From Neobacillus notoginsengisoli (lineage in GTDB: Bacteria > Bacillota > Bacilli > Bacillales > Cytobacillaceae): DNA of 64,000 nucleotides. Positions 44,058 through 53,350 of the stretch are shown piece by piece (the stretch's first letter is position 1; the number at the start of each line of letters is the position of its first letter). The notes under the pieces are model-generated. The model was not told the origin of the DNA. It searched no databases and was given only the letters and a program-made list of their open reading frames with translations. The translations under genes and the position numbers were made by a program. The stretch spans positions 248,001-312,000 of the forward strand of contig NZ_QWEG01000005.1 of the NCBI RefSeq assembly GCF_003515685.1, written 5' to 3'.

Positions 44058-45161
44058 ATGCGCTGGAAAAAGCAATTACATTCACTTGCGCCATATCAGC
44101 CAGGCAGGTCAATTGAGTCAGTAAAAAAGGAATACGGTTTAAAGACAATCGTGAAACTGGCCTCTAATGAAAATCCATTCGGTTGCTCACAAAATGTGGA
44201 GGCAGCAATAAAAAAGGCCAGCATTGATTTTAACTATTATCCCGATGGCCATGCAGGTGAACTCCGGTCAACACTTTCTCAAATGCTGGAGGTCGCACCG
44301 GACCAATTGATTTTCGGAAATGGTTCTGATGAAATCATTCGCATCATATCAAGGGCTTTATTGTATCCGGGGGCAAATACAGTCATGGCATCCCCGACCT
44401 TTCCCCAATACCGGCACAACGCGGTCCTCGAAGGCGCGGATGTTCGTGAGATTCCCTTGGTCAATGGCGGACATGATTTGGATGCCATGCTAAAAGCAAT
44501 TGATGGACAGACAAATGTTGTTTGGATTTGCAGCCCGAATAACCCAACTGGCGTCCATATACCGGACGGCTTTTTGACGGCATTTTTGCAAAAGGTGCCT
44601 GAGGATGTGCTCGTTGTGATTGATGAAGCATACTGTGAGTACGTTACAGCTGCCGACTTTCATGATTCACTGGCCCTTGTCAACCAGTTCTCTAACGTCA
44701 TTGCGCTTAGAACATTCTCGAAAATTTATGGGCTTGCGAGCCTGCGTGTAGGCTATGGAATCGCCAATCCTGCCATTATCCGGATGCTTGAACCGGCGAG
44801 GGAGCCTTTCAATACGAATACGATCGCCCATATAGCTGCAAAAGCCGCACTTGCCGACCTGGAATTTGTTGAACGTGCAAAGCGGTTGAACAGGAAAGGC
44901 ATGGAAATGTTCTATGAATTCTGCAGGAAGTGGAATCTGCCTTTTTATCCTTCTCAGGGAAATTTCATCTTAATTAATTTCAAACAAGAAGCAAACAAGG
45001 TGTTCCAATCTATGCTAGAACGGGGATTTATTGTCAGATCTGGGGCTTTACTCGGATTCCCGGACAGCATTCGGGTAACAGTTGGTACTGAAGAACAAGT
45101 TGCGGCTATTATTAATGAATTCGAAGCATTCCTCGTAAATGAATGCAAAGCAATCGTGTAG
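44058..45161 (+). CDS. hisC: Histidinol-phosphate / aromatic aminotransferase
   Basis: PLP enzyme of 367 residues; in B. subtilis it transaminates histidinol phosphate and also works in tyrosine and phenylalanine synthesis, which fits its place before tyrA. The PLP lysine is in LRTFSKIYGLASLRVGYG; VKLASNENPFG, FGNGSDE and WICSPNNPTG are conserved. ATG 44058 follows GAGGTG by 7 bases; the GTG at 44049 is inside the ribosome site. tyrA starts 12 bases downstream. Confidence 0.95.
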   Translation: MRWKKQLHSLAPYQPGRSIESVKKEYGLKTIVKLASNENPFGCSQNVEAAIKKASIDFNYYPDGHAGELRSTLSQMLEVAPDQLIFGNGSDEIIRIISRALLYPGANTVMASPTFPQYRHNAVLEGADVREIPLVNGGHDLDAMLKAIDGQTNVVWICSPNNPTGVHIPDGFLTAFLQKVPEDVLVVIDEAYCEYVTAADFHDSLALVNQFSNVIALRTFSKIYGLASLRVGYGIANPAIIRMLEPAREPFNTNTIAHIAAKAALADLEFVERAKRLNRKGMEMFYEFCRKWNLPFYPSQGNFILINFKQEANKVFQSMLERGFIVRSGALLGFPDSIRVTVGTEEQVAAIINEFEAFLVNECKAIV

Positions 45162-45173
45162 GGAAGTGTTCGA

Positions 45174-46280
45174 ATGAAAGGGAATGTATTAGTAATTGGG
45201 TTAGGGTTGATAGGGGGTTCCCTTGCTCTTTCCGTAAAAAAAGCACATCCCGAAGCCAAAGTAACTGGCTTTGATATTAAGCACCGCCAAGCTGAACTGG
45301 CAAAATTGCTTGGCGTCATTGATGAAATTTCCGAAACAATTGAAGAGGGCGTTGTCGAGGCGGATTTAATTATTATCTCAGCTCCGGTAAGGGAAACAGC
45401 CCGAATCCTTAAAGAACTTGAATCTTGTTCGTTAAAAGAATCCGTCATTATTACTGATACAGGCAGTACAAAAAACGAAATTGCCCGCCTCGCTGCACCT
45501 TTAACCAATAAAGGTATCTGTTTTATCGGAGGCCATCCGATGGCCGGCTCCCATAAAAGCGGAATTACCGCGGCAAAGGAGCGCTTGTTCGAAAATGCAT
45601 TTTACATATTAACTCCTGGTAAAGCGGAGAAGGCGCAAAATATCGCCGTGCTAAAGGACTGGCTGCTTGGGACGAACGCCCGGTTTTTAGAGCTTCCGCC
45701 TGATGAGCATGATTATTTGGCTGGAGTGATTAGCCATTTCCCGCATATCATTGCCGCATCCATTGTCCATCAAACCGAAAAGTTGTCTGGAAAGTATGAA
45801 CTTTTGCCAAGGCTTGCCGCTGGGGGGTTCCGGGATATAACCCGTATTGCTTCGAGCAGCCCTGAAATGTGGCGTGACATTCTGCTTCATAATAAAAATG
45901 TGCTGCTGGATTTGCTTACAATGTGGCAAAAGGAAATGGACTATGTGAAGGAATTGCTGGAGCACACGGATGAAGAGGCTGTGGCCACTTACTTTTTCAA
46001 AGCGAAAACATTCCGGGATGGTCTTCCTGCGAATAAAAAAGGTGCTATACCCGCATTCTACGATCTTTTTGTCGATATCCCTGATTATCCAGGGGTCATA
46101 TCGGAGATCACAGGCTACCTTGCAAATGAAAACATTAGTATAACGAATATTAGAATAATAGAGAGCAGGGAAGAAATATATGGCGTATTGGCCATCAGCT
46201 TCCAAACGAGCGGGGACAGAGACAGGGCTGAGAAATGCATTAGATCCTGCACCCCATACCCCATGTCTTACGAAATTTAA
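45174..46280 (+). CDS. tyrA: Prephenate dehydrogenase
   Basis: NAD-dependent enzyme of 368 residues converting prephenate to 4-hydroxyphenylpyruvate for tyrosine. Rossmann motif GLGLIGGSLALS, catalytic region FIGGHPMAGSHKSG (near residue 118), HFPHIIAASIVH, and a C-terminal ACT domain (about 292-368: FVDIPDYPGVISEITGYLA) that probably senses tyrosine. It lies between hisC and aroE with short spacers. Confidence 0.96.
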   Translation: MKGNVLVIGLGLIGGSLALSVKKAHPEAKVTGFDIKHRQAELAKLLGVIDEISETIEEGVVEADLIIISAPVRETARILKELESCSLKESVIITDTGSTKNEIARLAAPLTNKGICFIGGHPMAGSHKSGITAAKERLFENAFYILTPGKAEKAQNIAVLKDWLLGTNARFLELPPDEHDYLAGVISHFPHIIAASIVHQTEKLSGKYELLPRLAAGGFRDITRIASSSPEMWRDILLHNKNVLLDLLTMWQKEMDYVKELLEHTDEEAVATYFFKAKTFRDGLPANKKGAIPAFYDLFVDIPDYPGVISEITGYLANENISITNIRIIESREEIYGVLAISFQTSGDRDRAEKCIRSCTPYPMSYEI

Positions 46281-46298
46281 TTTTCCGGAGGTGTCAGG

Positions 46299-47582
46299 AT
46301 GGAACCAATTTTGTTAGAGCCGGCAGCCAAAGGCCTTTATGGTGAACTTAAAGTCCCGGGTGATAAGTCTATATCGCATCGGGCGGTTATGTTTGGCGCT
46401 ATTTCTTCGGGTATCACAACAGCGAAAAATTTCCTGCCTGGGGAAGACTGCCTGAATACTGTTTCATGCTTCCGAAAACTTGGTGTTGATATTGAAACAT
46501 CCGGTACTGAAGTTCGAATTAACGGGAAAGGGCTGGACGGGCTAAAAGAATTCGAAGGCCTGCTTGATGTGGGAAATTCCGGCACTACCATTCGGCTCAT
46601 GATGGGATTATTGTCAGGAAGGCCTTTTACTTCGCACATTACAGGAGACGAATCTATCGCAAAACGGCCAATGAACAGGGTAACATCACCGTTACTTGAA
46701 ATGGGGGCGAAAATTGAAGGCCGGGAGAACGGCAAATATGCTCCCATAACAATTTCAGGCGGCAGGCTAAATGCCCTAACGTATTCCATGCCTGTTGCCA
46801 GCGCACAGGTTAAGTCGGCGGTTCTCCTTGCAGGGCTTCAAGCTGAAGGAGAAACCGTTATTAAAGAACTCGCCCCAACGAGAGACCATACAGAAAGAAT
46901 GATCCGACTGTTTGGCGGGAATGTAACTACCTCAGGTAAAAACATTTCCATAAAGGGGGGGCAGCAGCTAAAGGCGGCTGACATTGAAGTTCCGGGGGAT
47001 ATCTCTTCGGCTGCGTTTTTCCTTGCAGCAGGTTCAATCGTACCTGGCAGTGAGATTTTACTCCGAAATGTTGGTCTTAATTGGACAAGAAGCGGAATTT
47101 TCGATGTGATGGAGAAAATGGGAGCCAATCTTTCCATCGACAGAAAAGAAGAGAGCTTTGAACCTGTTGGGGATATTCGAATAAACTATTCAAAGCTAAA
47201 AGGAACGACTATCGAGGGTGGTCTGATTCCTAGGCTAATTGACGAACTGCCGATTATTGCTCTTCTAGGAACACAGGCCGAAGGGGAAACGATCATCCGG
47301 GATGCGGCTGAATTAAGAGTGAAAGAAACGGACAGAATCGAGACAGTAGCGGCGGAATTGCGGAAGCTCGGCGCACAGATTGAAACGACGGATGATGGAA
47401 TGGTCATCACCGGGGGAACAAACCTTCATGGAGGAACCGTATCAAGCCATGGTGACCACAGGATAGGCATGATGCTCGCCATCGCCTCATTAATTTGCAA
47501 AAAAGAAGTCACACTTGAGGATCCAGCCTCCATTGCAATTTCATACCCCAACTTCTTCACGCATTTAGCAAAATTAAGATAA
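46299..47582 (+). CDS. aroE: EPSP synthase (3-phosphoshikimate 1-carboxyvinyltransferase)
   Basis: Sixth shikimate-pathway enzyme, 427 residues (aroE in Bacillus usage, aroA elsewhere). Active-site segments: VPGDKSISHRAVMFGAIS, LDVGNSGTTIRLMMGLLSG, the Arg in ELRVKETDRI and the C-terminal HGDHRIGMMLAIAS. CCGGAGGTG precedes the ATG. It ends the hisC-tyrA-aroE unit at a GGCGCC terminator; with aroF and aroB two more chorismate-pathway steps are encoded nearby. Confidence 0.97.
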   Translation: MEPILLEPAAKGLYGELKVPGDKSISHRAVMFGAISSGITTAKNFLPGEDCLNTVSCFRKLGVDIETSGTEVRINGKGLDGLKEFEGLLDVGNSGTTIRLMMGLLSGRPFTSHITGDESIAKRPMNRVTSPLLEMGAKIEGRENGKYAPITISGGRLNALTYSMPVASAQVKSAVLLAGLQAEGETVIKELAPTRDHTERMIRLFGGNVTTSGKNISIKGGQQLKAADIEVPGDISSAAFFLAAGSIVPGSEILLRNVGLNWTRSGIFDVMEKMGANLSIDRKEESFEPVGDIRINYSKLKGTTIEGGLIPRLIDELPIIALLGTQAEGETIIRDAAELRVKETDRIETVAAELRKLGAQIETTDDGMVITGGTNLHGGTVSSHGDHRIGMMLAIASLICKKEVTLEDPASIAISYPNFFTHLAKLR

Positions 47583-47614
47583 ACCTGTCTTAAAGGCAGA
47601 AGAAAACACCCTGA

Positions 47615-47645
47615 AGGCGCCAGTCAATGCATGGCGCCTTTTATG
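47615..47645 (+). terminator. Terminator after aroE
   Basis: AAGGCGCC (47615-47622) and GGCGCCTT (47634-47641), followed by TTAT. Confidence 0.82.
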
Positions 47646-47728
47646 TCATGATTTTGTGACAATGATTAACGGACATAATTTTCTGAATTCGGCATAGCTT
47701 GTCTTAAGACTTGCTTAAGGGTGATAAT

Positions 47729-48625
47729 ATGCCGTACATTATTGAAAATGCCGCTATGTTGAAAGAAGGCCGCCTTGACTTCTGCTCCATCCTTACAGAC
47801 GGCAAAGAAGTAACAGCCATTCGAGCTGATTTAGCGAACTATTCATTAATAAGAATGAATGTTGAACCTTTTATCATGACCCCCACCCATACTATTCTTG
47901 ACAGCACATTCCGAGACAAGAAGAGTAGGGAAGTAGCCGGAATCATTGAAGACAGGTATTTAAAGAAGGGTTGTACCACTGTCTTGACTTATGTCGAAGT
48001 TGAATATGAGAAAGCTCTGCATGGCCGTTTGCAGGAAATTGAAGAAGCCTTTAGCCAATCGTCCGCTGATTATGCAATTGGAATAAAGGTACCAGTCAGG
48101 AGCTTAACTCCGTCTCTTTTGGTGGGGTGCAAAAAAATGAAATTGCCTGCTGTTTTTGTGGATGTAGATTCGTTAGAAAGCATGGATTCCGTTCCGTGGG
48201 GGTGGATTAGAGGGGCAATATTTCCTTATAACTGTCCGCTTATCCCTGTCTTCTCCGGTGTGGAAGACGTATTAAAGAAACAGTCTTTGGGTAAATGGGA
48301 AAAACTCATGCATCATTGGAAAATACCCTCCGTAAACCATGAACTGATCGAGGGCACGCCATTGTCGGCCAGTGTCCTGAATAAAATTGGCATTTATCCT
48401 TGGAGGTCCAGCCTTCAGCATAGGTCGGAATTAAGCTATAATTTATATAAGAGAGTTTTTAGCAAGAACAATGACAAAGAATTGCTTATCTGCCAAACGG
48501 ATGAACCGGTCATTACTGTCCATAAAGGAAAAGTGATCCGTTCGGGAAAGAGAATAGATTTTAAAAAGGGGAGCGGGGAATATATAAAAGTAAAAACCCA
48601 CGCTTTTTACTCCTTTAACCATTAG
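47729..48625 (+). CDS. Amidohydrolase-like protein without the HxH metal motif
   Basis: Protein of 298 residues not recognised as a named gene. The start (MPYIIENAAMLKEGRLDFCS, then ILTDGKEVTAIRAD) and the end (PVITVHKGKVIRSGKRID) resemble the beta-sandwich halves that flank amidohydrolase barrels. Where amidohydrolases read PGxIDxHxH, this one reads MTPTHTILDSTF, so the metal-binding HxH is missing. AAGGGTGAT precedes ATG 47729. It lies between aroE and ypiA, where I recall no gene in B. subtilis, and precedes ypiA by 18 bases. A non-catalytic or differently catalytic relative is inferred; confidence here is in the gene, not the function. Confidence 0.8.
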   Translation: MPYIIENAAMLKEGRLDFCSILTDGKEVTAIRADLANYSLIRMNVEPFIMTPTHTILDSTFRDKKSREVAGIIEDRYLKKGCTTVLTYVEVEYEKALHGRLQEIEEAFSQSSADYAIGIKVPVRSLTPSLLVGCKKMKLPAVFVDVDSLESMDSVPWGWIRGAIFPYNCPLIPVFSGVEDVLKKQSLGKWEKLMHHWKIPSVNHELIEGTPLSASVLNKIGIYPWRSSLQHRSELSYNLYKRVFSKNNDKELLICQTDEPVITVHKGKVIRSGKRIDFKKGSGEYIKVKTHAFYSFNH

Positions 48626-48643
48626 AAATGTGGGGCTGAATAG

Positions 48644-49906
48644 ATGGAAATTGTTAAGAAAATCATTGGAATGCTTGAAAGCGGCCAACATAAGGAAGCT
48701 ATGAATGAATATAATGAAGTATTAAAAAGCGGAACCTCAGAGGAAAAATTCGTTTTAGCCGAAGAGTTCCTAAGCTTTGGCTTCTTGAAGGAGGCAATCT
48801 CCCTGCTGGAGAACCTTCTGCTTTTTTATCCTGGTGAAGGGGAAATTATTGTCCTACTCGCCGAAGCATATATTGACCATGACGAAGAAGAGAAGGCGAT
48901 CCTCCTTCTTGAGGAAATTGACACAGATGAACCTTCTTATGGGGAAGCACTGCTTCTTCTGGCAGATTTATATCAGATGCAAGGATTAATCGAAGTCAGT
49001 GAGAGGAAACTGCTCCTTGCCAAGGACCAATTGCCGAATGAGCCGGTTGTAACATTCGCGCTTGCTGAGCTATACAGCTCAATGGGGGAAGTTGGAAAAG
49101 CAATTGACTACTATAACGAAGTTTTAAAAGTACAGGATGAAATTGCGGGGATTAGCATCCATCAGAGACTTGCTGAAAATTTGAGTGCTGTTGGCGCATT
49201 TGAGGAGTCCTTGCCTTATTTTGAAAAAGCGCTGCAAAACAATATTGAAATCAACACCTTATTCGGCTTTGCGTTTACCGCACTTCAGGCGGGGTACAGC
49301 CGGACCGCCATCGAGAGGTTCGAGGAGCTGAAAAACCTTGACCCTGAATACCATTCCCTTTATCTTCATCTTGCAAAAGCCTACGAGTTGGAGGAAAACC
49401 TTGAAAAGGCGTTTGAAGCAGTACAAGAAGGGATCAGGCAAGACGAATTTAATAAGGACCTAATGTTCTACGGTGGAAAAATTGCCTTGAAACTGGGTAG
49501 GGAAGAAGAGGCGGAACAGTATTTCCGTGAAGCAATCGCTCTAGATCCCGGTTTTTCGGAAGCCGCCCTAACATTGAATAAACTTTTTATCCATCAAGAA
49601 CGGTTTTCTGATGTGATTGACTTACTCGAAGCAATCGATGTAGATGAACATGCCGATCCACAGTTTTTCTGGGATGCTGCTATTGCTTACCATGGTCTCG
49701 AGGAATATCCAAAGGCATTAGAACATTATGAAGCCGCATATATTTATTACAAAAATAATGAAGATTTTCTAAAAGATTATGGATATTTCTTAATTGAAGA
49801 AGGAAAAACAGCCTTGGCTGCCGAAGTTTTTAAACAACTGGCAAAAAGAAATCCCGTTAATGAGGAATATGCTGATTTGGTTGACCGGCTAACGGAAGAG
49901 ATGTAA
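48644..49906 (+). CDS. ypiA: YpiA, tetratricopeptide-repeat protein
   Basis: Cytoplasmic protein of 420 residues made of repeated helix pairs of TPR type, about ten units (for example PVVTFALAELYSSMGEVGKA, then IDYYNEVLKV; and GREEEAEQYFREAIALDPGF). Acidic overall. TPR arrays usually mediate protein contacts; partner unknown. Position before ypiB-ypiF-qcrABC matches YpiA. The start follows GTGGGG; ypiB begins 30 bases after its stop. Confidence 0.88.
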   Translation: MEIVKKIIGMLESGQHKEAMNEYNEVLKSGTSEEKFVLAEEFLSFGFLKEAISLLENLLLFYPGEGEIIVLLAEAYIDHDEEEKAILLLEEIDTDEPSYGEALLLLADLYQMQGLIEVSERKLLLAKDQLPNEPVVTFALAELYSSMGEVGKAIDYYNEVLKVQDEIAGISIHQRLAENLSAVGAFEESLPYFEKALQNNIEINTLFGFAFTALQAGYSRTAIERFEELKNLDPEYHSLYLHLAKAYELEENLEKAFEAVQEGIRQDEFNKDLMFYGGKIALKLGREEEAEQYFREAIALDPGFSEAALTLNKLFIHQERFSDVIDLLEAIDVDEHADPQFFWDAAIAYHGLEEYPKALEHYEAAYIYYKNNEDFLKDYGYFLIEEGKTALAAEVFKQLAKRNPVNEEYADLVDRLTEEM

Positions 49907-49936
49907 AGTTTAAACTCGCAGAGGAGGGAAAAGATT

Positions 49937-50503
49937 ATGGCAACCCCTGTATCTGTCAACGAGAAAAAGGACTTTATCAGATGGTTTTTGAACCATTACC
50001 AATTAAAGAGACGAGAATGTGTGTGGATCCTGAATTATCTTATGAGCCATGACCAGTTGATGGAAAAGGTACATTTTGTTGATCAGGCTCAGTATTGCCC
50101 AAGAGGCTTGATTATGTCCGCCCATTGTGTTGATAAGGTGCCGTTCAGGTTTTATAAGGAAAACATTATGACAACCGATGCAGAAAAGTCTTTCCATGAT
50201 ATCCGCCTGAACAGGGATGAAGAAATTTATATTCAGCTGAATTTCAACGCGTCAAATAAGGTTCATCAATATGCAGCGGTTTTGGAGGATAATCCTTATA
50301 TCCCACGCCATTTGCAATTTAATGAAAAAGATCGGGAAGTCGCGGAGCAATTCCTTAGCTACAGCATCCAGCGCTTCAACGAAGAAAAACTTTTACAACT
50401 GATTGATGAAGCACTGGATAAACAGGATAAGGAAGCATTTCTAACCTTTACGGAACAACTGAACAGCTTGAAAGAACTGCAGAAAAATGAAGGCCTGCTC
50501 TAA
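49937..50503 (+). CDS. ypiB: YpiB family protein (UPF0302)
   Basis: Soluble protein of 188 residues. Conserved N-terminal segment [20 protein letters not shown] and [16 protein letters not shown]; the central part has short beta strands ([11 protein letters not shown]) and the end is helical and acidic. No catalytic motif is obvious. GAGGAGGG precedes the ATG. Its stop codon lies inside a terminator hairpin. Position between ypiA and ypiF matches B. subtilis. Function unknown. Confidence 0.88.
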   Translation: MATPVSVNEKKDFIRWFLNHYQLKRRECVWILNYLMSHDQLMEKVHFVDQAQYCPRGLIMSAHCVDKVPFRFYKENIMTTDAEKSFHDIRLNRDEEIYIQLNFNASNKVHQYAAVLEDNPYIPRHLQFNEKDREVAEQFLSYSIQRFNEEKLLQLIDEALDKQDKEAFLTFTEQLNSLKELQKNEGLL

Positions 50504-50518
50504 GCGGGTTTTTCTTTT
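50494..50518 (+). terminator. Terminator overlapping the ypiB stop codon
   Basis: CCTGC (50494-50498) and GCGGG (50504-50508), one G-U pair, with the TAA stop in the loop, then TTTTTCTTTT. Confidence 0.65.
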
Positions 50519-50604
50519 GCCTGAGCAAAAAAGGATAATCGTAGAGAGCAAAAGTGGTATGATGAAGCCATATAGTAATTGGAAGTATAAGGAGAGGAAA
50601 ATCC

Positions 50605-51066
50605 ATGAAATGGACCGCGCAGGATCTTGATGTTTACAAGAGTGCAAAGGAATATGTCGATACTGCCTTGCTGCCTCTTGTACCTGTTGCCTTCGGTGAG
50701 GAAATGGGACAATCAGCCTCAATGTCGGAGTACACAGGATTGCTGGCCAGCCAGCTTGAAAGGCAGTTCACGGGCCGTCTCATTTTATTGCCCGCATTTA
50801 CATACATACAAACTGAGAAAATTGAAGAGGCTGTACGCAGGCTTAATAATTGGGAAGAAGGCCTTACCGCTGAAGGAATCAAACATATTTTCCTTCTCAC
50901 CTGTGACGAAAATTGGCGGTTTGAGGAAAACAAGCTAAAGGGATCCCTCATCTGGCTTCCAGTATTGCCTTTGTCAAGTATCGAAGAGCAGCAAAGAATT
51001 ACCCTTGTAAACGGACAGATTAAACAGCTAATGAAACTATTTACAGCAAAATGGAATGCAGATTGA
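50605..51066 (+). CDS. ypiF: YpiF (DUF2487) family protein
   Basis: Protein of 153 residues beginning MKWTAQDLDVYKSAKEYVDT, with a central segment FTGRLILLPAFTYIQTEK and HIFLLTCDENWRF. No membrane segment or catalytic motif. AAGGAGAGG precedes the ATG. It lies directly before qcrABC, as in B. subtilis, but about 145 bases and a promoter separate it from qcrA here. Function unknown. Confidence 0.85.
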   Translation: MKWTAQDLDVYKSAKEYVDTALLPLVPVAFGEEMGQSASMSEYTGLLASQLERQFTGRLILLPAFTYIQTEKIEEAVRRLNNWEEGLTAEGIKHIFLLTCDENWRFEENKLKGSLIWLPVLPLSSIEEQQRITLVNGQIKQLMKLFTAKWNAD

Positions 51067-51116
51067 AACCTTTAAAAATACTTTTTCAGATTAAATGTTC
51101 ACAAAATAGTATAATA

Positions 51117-51145
51117 TTGACCTTGCAATAAGATTGATATATCAT
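51117..51145 (+). promoter_or_regulatory. Promoter of qcrABC
   Basis: TTGACC (51117-51122), 17-base spacer, TATCAT (51140-51145), about 70 bases before qcrA. Confidence 0.6.
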
Positions 51146-51213
51146 GATAATGTCCTAGTTAATCTATGTTAATTGTCCTATGGACTTAACTTGTGAACAG
51201 AGGGGGGAGAACC

Positions 51214-51717
51214 ATGAGTAAGCATCGAGTTTCAAGAAGACAGTTCCTTAGTTATACATTGACGGGCGTAGGTGGTTTCATGGCCGCGGGTATGCTAATG
51301 CCGATGGTCCGATTTGCCATTGACCCTGTCCTAAGGGCCGACGAGGCAGGCGATTTCATTCCGACATCGCAAAAAATGGCGGATATTACGAGCGAACCTG
51401 TGCGGGTTGATTTCACTTTTAAGCAAAAAGATGCCTGGTATGAATCTGAGGTAACGAACACTGCATGGGTGTACAAGGATGACGATGGCAAAATTGTCGC
51501 CCTGTCACCTGTATGTAAGCACCTTGGCTGCACAGTTGGCTGGAATAACAGTGAAAAGTATCCAAATGAATTCTTCTGTCCATGCCATAATGGGCGTTAT
51601 TACAAAAGCGGTGTAAACGTTCCGAATACTCCGCCAATGGCGCCGCTAGATGTATATCCATATAAGGAAGTAGACGGCTACCTTTATTTAGGTAAGGCGA
51701 AGCCGAAAAAAGCCTAG
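51214..51717 (+). CDS. qcrA: QcrA, Rieske iron-sulfur subunit
   Basis: Menaquinol:cytochrome c reductase iron-sulfur protein of 167 residues. Twin-arginine export signal SRRQFLSYTLTG leads into a membrane anchor; 2Fe-2S ligands are in CKHLGCTVGW and CPCHNGRYY. ATG 51214 follows AGAGGGGGGAG and gives the length I recall for B. subtilis QcrA; the frame begins earlier at 51193 without a ribosome site. It heads qcrABC. Confidence 0.96.
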   Translation: MSKHRVSRRQFLSYTLTGVGGFMAAGMLMPMVRFAIDPVLRADEAGDFIPTSQKMADITSEPVRVDFTFKQKDAWYESEVTNTAWVYKDDDGKIVALSPVCKHLGCTVGWNNSEKYPNEFFCPCHNGRYYKSGVNVPNTPPMAPLDVYPYKEVDGYLYLGKAKPKKA

Positions 51718-51733
51718 AAAGGAGGCGTAATCG

Positions 51734-52408
51734 ATGTTAAACAAAGTTTACGATTGGGTAGATGAACGTCTTGATATTACGCCCCTGTGGCGCGATATCG
51801 CAGACCATGAAGTACCAGAGCACGTTAACCCTGCCCACCATTTTTCCGCATTTGTTTACTGTTTTGGCGGATTGACATTCTTTATTACAGTTATTCAAAT
51901 TCTGTCAGGAATGTTCCTGACCATGTATTATGTCCCGGATATTAAAAATGCCTGGCAGTCTGTTTATTACTTGCAAAACGAGGTTGCTTTCGGGAAAATT
52001 GTCCGCGGAATGCACCACTGGGGTGCGAGTCTTGTCATTGTCATGATGTTTCTACATACGCTCCGGGTATTCTTCCAGGGAGCATACAAAAAACCGCGGG
52101 AGCTCAACTGGATTGTTGGTGTCCTGATTTTCTTTGTGATGCTTGGCCTTGGTTTAACAGGCTATCTTCTCCCTTGGGATATGAAAGCGCTGTTCGCAAC
52201 AAAGGTAACCTTGCAGATTGTCGAAGCAACGCCATTAATAGGACCTCAGCTGAAAGCGCTAATGGCGGGGCACCATGAAATCGTCGGTGCGCAGACAATT
52301 TCACGTTTCTTTGCCATTCACGTGTTTTTCCTGCCTGGTGCATTGCTGGGACTGATGGGAGCCCACTTCATTATGATCCGCAAGCAGGGCATTTCCGGAC
52401 CGCTATAA
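51734..52408 (+). CDS. qcrB: QcrB, cytochrome b subunit
   Basis: Membrane cytochrome b6-type subunit of 224 residues with four helices. Haem-b histidines are visible in RGMHHWGASL and SRFFAIHVFFLPGALLGLMG, AHF; GYLLPWDMKA is the conserved b6 segment. It oxidises menaquinol with QcrA and QcrC. AGGAGG precedes the ATG 16 bases after qcrA. Confidence 0.96.
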   Translation: MLNKVYDWVDERLDITPLWRDIADHEVPEHVNPAHHFSAFVYCFGGLTFFITVIQILSGMFLTMYYVPDIKNAWQSVYYLQNEVAFGKIVRGMHHWGASLVIVMMFLHTLRVFFQGAYKKPRELNWIVGVLIFFVMLGLGLTGYLLPWDMKALFATKVTLQIVEATPLIGPQLKALMAGHHEIVGAQTISRFFAIHVFFLPGALLGLMGAHFIMIRKQGISGPL

Positions 52409-52475
52409 AATTGCCTGAATATAGAATGGGGCTGACTGTCCCGTTCCACGCTACGAAAGAGGAGGGGATTGTTCG

Positions 52476-53243
52476 ATGCAGCGCGGTAAAGGTATGAAGT
52501 TCGTTGGTGACTCCCGAGTTTTGGCACCATCCGAACGAAAGCCTATGTATCCTAAAGATTATTCTGAATACCCCGGAAAAACTGAAGCTTTCTGGCCGAA
52601 CTTCCTTTTGAAGGAATGGCTTGTCGGCGCTGTTTTCCTGGTCGGTTTTTTAAGTTTGACGGTGGCGCACGAACCACCGCTTGAAAGAATCGCGGACCCA
52701 ACAGACGCGGGTTATCTCCCGCTGCCTGACTGGTATTTCTTATTTCTTTATCAGCTTCTTAAGTATTCTTACGCATCAAGCCAATACACCGTTGTCGGTG
52801 CAATGGTCATTCCCGGCCTGGCTTTTGGCGCGCTTCTTCTTGCGCCATTCATCGACCGCGGACCTGAACGACGCGCCTCGAAGCGGCCTGCCGCGACGGC
52901 TTTCATGCTCCTTGCGATTGCCGCAATTTTCTTCCTGACATGGCAGTCAGTCGCAACCCATGACTGGGAAGCTGCGAAAAAGCAAGGTATGATTGTCGAA
53001 GGTATTGATAAGGATGCCGAAGGATATAAAATTTATGAAGCGCAAGGATGTATTTCCTGCCATGGCGGCGAACTGCAGGGAAGTGCAGGCGGCGCCACAT
53101 TGATCGATAAAGGCTTCCCTGCCGATCATGTTGCCGATGTTGCAAAAAATGGTTTTGGCAAAATGCCATCAGGACTATTTACTGGTACTGACGAAGAACT
53201 AAAGGTACTTGCCGAATATATTTCTACATTGAAAAGCGAGTAA
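52476..53243 (+). CDS. qcrC: QcrC, subunit IV/cytochrome c fusion
   Basis: Protein of 255 residues fusing a subunit IV-like part (helices about 47-66, 84-127 and 138-156; PDWYFLFLYQLLKY is the quinol-site PEWY-type motif, here PDWY) to a C-terminal cytochrome c domain with CISCHGG (C192, C195, H196) and the likely axial Met in GKMPSG. Such fusions are typical of Bacillus bc complexes. It needs the ResBC haem-attachment system encoded at the start of the window. GAGGAGGGG precedes the ATG. Confidence 0.96.
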   Translation: MQRGKGMKFVGDSRVLAPSERKPMYPKDYSEYPGKTEAFWPNFLLKEWLVGAVFLVGFLSLTVAHEPPLERIADPTDAGYLPLPDWYFLFLYQLLKYSYASSQYTVVGAMVIPGLAFGALLLAPFIDRGPERRASKRPAATAFMLLAIAAIFFLTWQSVATHDWEAAKKQGMIVEGIDKDAEGYKIYEAQGCISCHGGELQGSAGGATLIDKGFPADHVADVAKNGFGKMPSGLFTGTDEELKVLAEYISTLKSE

Positions 53244-53249
53244 ATACCA

Positions 53250-53281
53250 AAAGCTGGTGATAATGGTTCACCAGCTTTTTC
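53250..53281 (+). terminator. Terminator after qcrC
   Basis: AAAGCTGGTGA and TCACCAGCTTT pair around TAATGGT, then TTC. Confidence 0.9.
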
Positions 53282-53350
53282 TTACTTTTTTTAACTAGTC
53301 TGTATGTGGTAACATTAGTACATAGATGAATTGTAAAGGCGGAAATTCTC

